A stretch of 64,000 nt of DNA, from assembly GCA_963700515.1 (NCBI GenBank), contig CAVOXY010000009.1, positions 1 through 64,000 of the forward strand. Direction: 5' to 3'. The DNA comes from JAJRVM01 sp963700515 (GTDB taxonomy: Bacteria; Planctomycetota; Planctomycetia; Pirellulales; Pirellulaceae). Made by a program: the position numbers and the translations under genes. Positions 59,769 to 64,000 of the stretch are shown here, piece after piece (within the stretch, counting starts at the first letter, position 1; each line of letters starts with the position of its first letter). Below the pieces are notes generated by a model. That model did no database searches. It was given only the letters and a program-made list of their open reading frames with translations, and had not been told where the DNA came from.

Positions 59769-61154
59769 CTGGGTATCTTCGGCATTGTTCTGTCCCTTGT
59801 ACTGCTGATGGCGCTGGCCTATCGAGGTATCAGCGTCATCATCCTCGCCCCACTGATGGCGATGCTCGTCGTGCTCTGCGATGGCGACATGCCGCTGCTG
59901 GCGTCGTATACGCAGATTTTCATGGGAGCCCTCAGCAGGTTCATCGCGGCGTTTTTCCCACTGTTTCTGCTCGGCGCCATCTTCGGCAAACTCATGGAGG
60001 ATTCGGGATGCGCGGCGGCGATCGCCCGCAAGATTGCCTCGACCCTCGGTCCTCACCGCGCGATCGCCGCCACCGTCCTCGCCTGTGGGGTGCTCACCTA
60101 TGGCGGCGTGTCATTGTTTGTCGTCGTGTTCGCCGTCTACCCGCTCGCCGCCGCGCTCTTCAAGCAGGCGGATATTCCCAAGCGGTTGCTCCCGGGAACC
60201 ATCGCGCTGGGATCATTTACCTTCACCATGACCTGCCTGCCGGGATCGGTGCAGATCCACAACTTGATCCCCATGGGATTCTTTCACACGACCGCCTTTG
60301 CCGCTCCACTGCTCGGAACCATCGGCGGCCTGCTCATGCTCATCGGCGGCCTGCTCTGGCTCACTGTCCGCGCCCGCCACGCCAGACAAGCCGGTGAGGG
60401 CTACGGCAGCGACCATTTGCAGGAACCGAGCATTGGGACCGACGTCCCGCTGCCCGGCTTCGCCGTCGCACTGGCACCGATTTTCGTCGTCATTGGGCTG
60501 AATTACCTGCTATCGCAGGTTGTGTTACCGCATTGGAATGCCGACTACTTGGCCGAGGCGCGCTTCGGTTCCACGCAGCTTTCGAGCGTCATGGGGATCT
60601 GGGCAACTCTCGTCGCTTTGCTCGCCGCGATCAGTCTGCTTGTCGTGAGCCGCTACCGCTCGCGCCGCCGACTCAACGAGGCGCTCACTAGCGGCGCGAT
60701 GTCATCGATGTTGCCAATCTTCAACACCGCTTCGGTGGTCGGTTATGGGGCGACCATCGCGGCCGTCAACGCATTTGCAGCAATGAAACAAGCGGTGCTC
60801 AACGTCGCGCCCTCGCACCCGCTCATCTCTGAAGCGATTGCCGTCAATCTCATGGCGGGCATCACCGGCTCCGCGTCGGGCGGCCTGACCATTGCGCTCG
60901 AAGCCCTGGGTAACACGTATTACGATCAGGCGGCAGCGTTACACCTCGATCCCGCATTGCTCCACCGCATCGCCTCGATGTCCTGCGGCGGACTGGATTC
61001 GCTGCCGCACAACGGCGCCGTGATCACGCTCCTGCTCATCTGCGGCCTTACTCACCGCCAATCGTACAAGGACATTGCCGTCGTCAGCGTCATTGTCCCG
61101 CTGCTCTCGACGGCGGTGGTGCTGGCCATCGGCACACTGGCCGGATTCATCTGA
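59769..61154 (+). CDS. GntP-family permease, probable D-3-hydroxybutyrate transporter
   Basis: About 460 residues with 11-13 hydrophobic segments, the usual size of gluconate/short-chain hydroxy-acid permeases. Family blocks include PLFLLGAIFGKLMEDSGCA, YGGVSLFVVVFAVYPLAAAL, FTFTMTCLPGSVQIHNLIP, SVVGYGATIAAVNAFAAMK, NLMAGITGSASGGLTIALEA and SCGGLDSLPHNGAVITLL. The likely Shine-Dalgarno AAGGAG at 59756-59761 sits just after the thiolase stop, but the in-frame codon at the right distance is CTG (59769) or ACG (59766), not ATG. Context points to uptake of D-3-hydroxybutyrate. Confidence 0.85.
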   Translation: MGIFGIVLSLVLLMALAYRGISVIILAPLMAMLVVLCDGDMPLLASYTQIFMGALSRFIAAFFPLFLLGAIFGKLMEDSGCAAAIARKIASTLGPHRAIAATVLACGVLTYGGVSLFVVVFAVYPLAAALFKQADIPKRLLPGTIALGSFTFTMTCLPGSVQIHNLIPMGFFHTTAFAAPLLGTIGGLLMLIGGLLWLTVRARHARQAGEGYGSDHLQEPSIGTDVPLPGFAVALAPIFVVIGLNYLLSQVVLPHWNADYLAEARFGSTQLSSVMGIWATLVALLAAISLLVVSRYRSRRRLNEALTSGAMSSMLPIFNTASVVGYGATIAAVNAFAAMKQAVLNVAPSHPLISEAIAVNLMAGITGSASGGLTIALEALGNTYYDQAAALHLDPALLHRIASMSCGGLDSLPHNGAVITLLLICGLTHRQSYKDIAVVSVIVPLLSTAVVLAIGTLAGFI

Positions 61155-61360
61155 GAATCCGCCTTGAATAGAGGGACCAGGTGCCTTTTCCTGGCGGCCA
61201 CTCATTCCCGAAAGAAAAACAGCATAAACTCCCAACCCACGACACGCCGAATGTTTGTCGCGCCATACAACTCCCCCTTCTTCGTTTGGTACACTGACTC
61301 GTTGTTCAAACCGTGTTCCTTCGGCAACCAGTCCTGATACCGTAGAGCGAGGAAACAGCC

Positions 61361-63192
61361 GTGTTGAGAAACGCAATGCGAAGTGCGGCAGTGATGACCG
61401 TGGTGGCTTTGGCGATCGGTCGATGGGCCGGCCCGGCGGTCGCGCAGGGAACGGATGCGCCGTACCGAGTCGGATTCTTGGCTCAGCCGGCCTCGTGCGA
61501 GCCGGCATGGCTTCGCAGCATCGAGTGGAACAAGGAAAATATTGGCAAGCTCAAAGCGCTCGGTTTCACCGTGATCCAGGTCGATGTGGCTTGGACGCGA
61601 CCGGACGATGAGATCCTGAACATCGAGGACATCGTCGAGTTGTCGGCAGAGCAACAGAAGGCGTACCCGCAGCCGGTTCCGCTACGCAGCAAGCCCGGAG
61701 CGGAAAACCTCGCGGCGCGTCAGGAGACGATTCGCAAACGCATCGCGCTGGCCAAAGAGGCGGGCCTGCGAACACTGCTGCTGGTGGGCACTCCGTACAA
61801 CGCTCATGCCCGGTACGGCGACGATCCGCCGAATTGCATCCTGGACCAGAAGACTGCGGAACGACACGCCTTGATGCTGGAGCAGCTTGTCAAAGTGTTG
61901 CCGGGGTTAGATGACCTGCAGGTCTACACCTACGATGTGGACGCTTGGCTGTGCAGCGAATTTGGCAAGTGCCCGAGGTGCCGGGGTGTTCCGTTACACA
62001 AACGGCTGGTTGCGTTCGTGAACACGTTGACTTCCACGTGGCACAAGGTCAACCCGGGAGGACGCGTCTGGTGGGAGCCGTGGGAACTCTCCTCGGGCGA
62101 GAGTCTGAGCTGCATCGAGTTGCTCGACCCAGAGGGGCTCGGTTTGGTCATGCACTGCAACGGAGCGGAGTGTATGGCCACGATGCCCGTCGATCGTTGG
62201 GTCAAGAACATGGGTGCGATTGCGCAGCAACGCGGGATCCCGGTGATGGTACAGTACTTTCTGGGTGGGACGAGCGAGGAGACGGAGCCGTATTTCCTGT
62301 CGCATCCGCTGGTGACGCTTCGCGGACTCCAGGCGATCGCGGCGGTAGAGGGCCTGGTCGGGATCAAGGAGTACTACGGACTGGGGCCCGATCGTGATGA
62401 CCCAAACCTCCGCATGACGGGACTCTTCTTTGGCAATCCGGCCATCGGCGAGGAGGAGGCGTTGAAAGAGTTAGCCAAGCCCTACGGTCCGGCGGCCGAC
62501 GAGATGATTCGTTTCTGGCGGCTGACTAGCGCAGCAATGGAGTTGTTCCCTTGGGAGACTTCTTGGTTCATCCGCGAAATCGGGCGTAGCCGAGTGGACC
62601 ATAGCCTCACTTCGGCGACCCTGCGCGGCATGGACATTGGCACGCCGTCGTGGCGGTCTTCACGGCACTCGACGTTCCTGCGAATCGAGCCGGCGTATCC
62701 ACCCCATCCGTGGATGTTGGAAGATGTTCAGCTGCGTTGCGAGGCCGCGGCCAGTCGCATGGCTCAAGCTTTGAGTGTCGGCGTTCCGATTCAGCCAACC
62801 CTGAAAAAGGAGATTTCCGAGAGCTTTGCACAAAACCTGCTCGATTTGGGACGGTTTGAGCGACGGGCGTCTCGTACGCGTACCATCTGCGCGAAACCAA
62901 TCTCGCGACCTCCCTTCGCGCGGCGCGTAGTGACGGCCAACAGGCGGTAGTGCAGCGGCTCACCAAGGAGTTGTTGGCGGTGATGACGGCCGATCTAGAG
63001 AACGTCTGCCAAGAGAAGGTGGCCAAGCTCGGTGATCCAGATCCCAGGCCGGCGTCAACCACCGGTGCGTGGCCGGAGATGGAGGCGGCGATCGATCTTG
63101 CGCAGCAAGACATGGAAAAATTCCTGGAAACCCATTTTGTGGATGCGCCCGACAAGGCTTCGAAGGGGATTTTCAGCGCGACGTCCCGATGA
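61361..63192 (+). CDS. Secreted protein with TIM-barrel-like fold, function unknown, one frameshift
   Basis: Signal peptide RSAAVMTVVALAIGRWAGPA is followed by a barrel-like layout: WNKENIGKLKALGFTVIQVD, KEAGLRTLLLVGTPYNA, DDLQVYTYDVDAWLCSEFGK, CPRCRGVPLHKRLVAF, VWWEPWELSSGESLSCIELL, PVMVQYFLGGTSEETEPYFL and VGIKEYYGLGPDRDDPN. This resembles uncharacterised glycosidase-like proteins of planctomycetes. A frame change near 62865 leads to LRAARSDGQQAVVQRLTKEL and LENVCQEKVAKLGDP, stop at 63192; a further change near 63180 could extend it to 63284 (VRRGKAWDCHITIRRDN). A paired CxxC around CSEFGKCPRCRG may bind metal. Confidence 0.6.
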
Positions 63193-63261
63193 CGGTGCGA
63201 CGCGGAAAGGCCTGGGACTGCCACATTACGATCCGCCGGGACAACCCCGCTTCTTGCCGGT

Positions 63262-63498
63262 ATGCTCCGAGCGCACTCGAATGAAGCGAGTGGGCCACTC
63301 ATTGCCTACGTCGGCACCTTCAGTATTCCGCTTCGCGATCTGTTGCCAACGCAGATGGATCTGCCACCCGGCAATGGTCGCGGCAGACACCTTTTCCAGG
63401 TGAATCGCCAGACCGGCGGCCTGAAATTCACCGGCCATTACACCCCGGTTGGCAATCCTTCGATCATTATCCTTCTCGATCTTGCCAAGGTGGCTTGA
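63262..63498 (+). pseudogene. Internally deleted lactonase (6-phosphogluconolactonase-type propeller)
   Basis: The 78-codon frame contains LIAYVGTFSIPLRDLLPTQM and DLPPGNGRGRHLFQVNRQTG, the N-terminus of a seven-bladed lactonase, followed at once by GLKFTGHYTPVGNPSIIILL, the C-terminus of the same family. A complete enzyme has about 350-400 residues, so almost all blades are missing. Because each blade has an xxFxVDRQTGxL-like motif, a recombination between the first and last blade would leave exactly this product. Not expected to be functional. Confidence 0.6.
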
Positions 63499-63621
63499 CT
63501 CCTATTTGACGGCGCACCGCACCTGTCCGTAGCGACCTCGTTTAACCCGCAGCCGGAGGTTTTGAAGTTGCGCTGTTTGATCGGGAATAGTCTTCTTGTC
63601 GTGAGATTCCCTACGTCGAAG

Positions 63622-63757
63622 GTGGCATGGTGAAAGGACCGTGTTTTGTTTGGCAGAACCGTTCCGGGCGGTCCCTGAAATTCCCAAAAACGCCGGGGTT
63701 TTCGCATGAGGAACAGAACCGAAAAACGGTCGTGGCACCGTCCTTTCACCATGCCAC
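63622..63757. mobile_element. MITE-like element with 18-bp TIRs and 7-bp target duplication
   Basis: GTGGCATGGTGAAAGGAC at 63622-63639 is perfectly repeated in inverse at 63740-63757. The 136-bp element is flanked exactly by GTCGAAG at 63615-63621 and 63758-63764, which looks like a target-site duplication. There is no transposase inside. A frame crosses it but has no protein character. A transposase in trans would be required. Confidence 0.75.
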
Positions 63758-63764
63758 GTCGAAG

Positions 63765-64000
63765 GCGTTTCACACCGGAGCCGAGACATCTGAGATGGTT
63801 CGTCAATGGCACATGTCTTCACCACGAAGTGGTGGCACAACGCAGCCCAAGGGTCGCCGCGCAGCGCGGCGCACCCTGGGGACGCGATGGAGAAAGGAGG
63901 GGGCATCCTGAAGGGATGCGACAGGACCGAGTTTGCCCCGTCGTCGCACGTGGTGTCACGTACATCCGCCGAATAGATGGATCGAGATTGACGCGGCCGT
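63765..64000. other. Terminal region with GC-rich palindrome, no supported gene
   Basis: A palindromic stretch (gccgcgcagcgcggcg) lies at 63857-63872 within a longer segment (AAGGGTCGCC...GGCGCACCCTGGG). I recall similar intergenic sequences being dispersed in planctomycete genomes, but cannot verify it here. No coding frame is convincing. Confidence 0.35.

Noticed and set aside
58608..61154. A single 848-residue thiolase-permease fusion protein
   Set aside because: The thiolase C-terminal CVGGGMG motif and its stop are in the next frame, and a Shine-Dalgarno lies before the permease. The fusion results from a one-base indel near 59687.
63627..63911. A 94-codon frame across the MITE-like element
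   Set aside because: It spans inverted repeats and the flanking palindrome and has no protein character.
1..64000. tRNA, rRNA or riboswitch genes
   Set aside because: I scanned intergenic regions for tRNA-like arms and conserved rRNA words and found none that I could support by eye; a covariance-model scan was not possible.

Overview
The window looks like a piece of a planctomycete (PVC-group) chromosome or metagenome bin. This is inferred from gene content: a giant secreted protein with PKD, cadherin, SdrD-B and dockerin-like parts, a hydrazine-synthase-alpha-like/planctomycete cytochrome-type secreted protein, a DUF362 Tat protein, CotH, many secreted glycosidase-like proteins, a Ser/Thr kinase embedded in a Tad pilus cluster, and URO-D-family proteins. 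The DNA is GC-rich. A dominant property is the number of single-base frameshifts: roughly half of the genes can only be read by switching frame one to five times, often next to short homopolymers. I therefore give whole-gene spans and state where the frame changes.

Layout. 1-4.4 kb: the tail of a Dabb-like gene abutting a 5'-truncated cell-surface protein. 5-19.5 kb: a secreted polysaccharide/oxidation group (two TIM-barrel hydrolase-like proteins, a resolvase, a di-haem c protein, DUF362, CotH and a beta-helix/LamG protein). 20.6-36.5 kb: a Tad/Flp pilus cluster in one direction (two CpaF ATPases, one with an FHA domain, Flp-type pilins, TadV peptidase, TadE/TadG pseudopilins, CpaB, TadB, TadC) that ends in a zinc-ribbon membrane protein and a kinase fused to a caspase-like domain. 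I see no secretin (CpaC/RcpA) and no CpaE/TadZ. 36.6-37.8 kb: a URO-D protein. 38.3-47.4 kb: a minus-strand exporter operon reading TolC-like, three tandem HlyD adaptors, MacB-type permease, with no ATPase gene. 48.6-55.3 kb: a second URO-D protein, a broken TPR gene, a toxin-antitoxin pair, a GH32-like protein and a GH2 protein whose C-terminus is URO-D sequence. 56.3-61.2 kb: a clean, coupled operon for D-3-hydroxybutyrate uptake and breakdown (SDR, CoA-transferase, thiolase, GntP permease). 61.4-64 kb: a secreted protein, an internally deleted lactonase and a MITE-like element.

The most unusual signal is non-coding. Four separate intergenic arrays (20.2, 37.9, 47.8 and 55.7 kb) consist of tandem 64-69 bp units of one family. 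Each unit has a conserved GTAGC...CCAGTTGT block followed by an 8-bp-stem, 5-nt-loop hairpin. Units are nearly identical within an array, but the 16-19 bp linker differs between arrays and the stem shows paired changes. Three of the four arrays lie upstream of a URO-D-containing gene in the same relative orientation. A second theme is precise in-frame internal deletions or fusions (cytochrome gene, lactonase, GH2::URO-D, Dabb/surface-protein joint), which are either real deletions or assembly artefacts.
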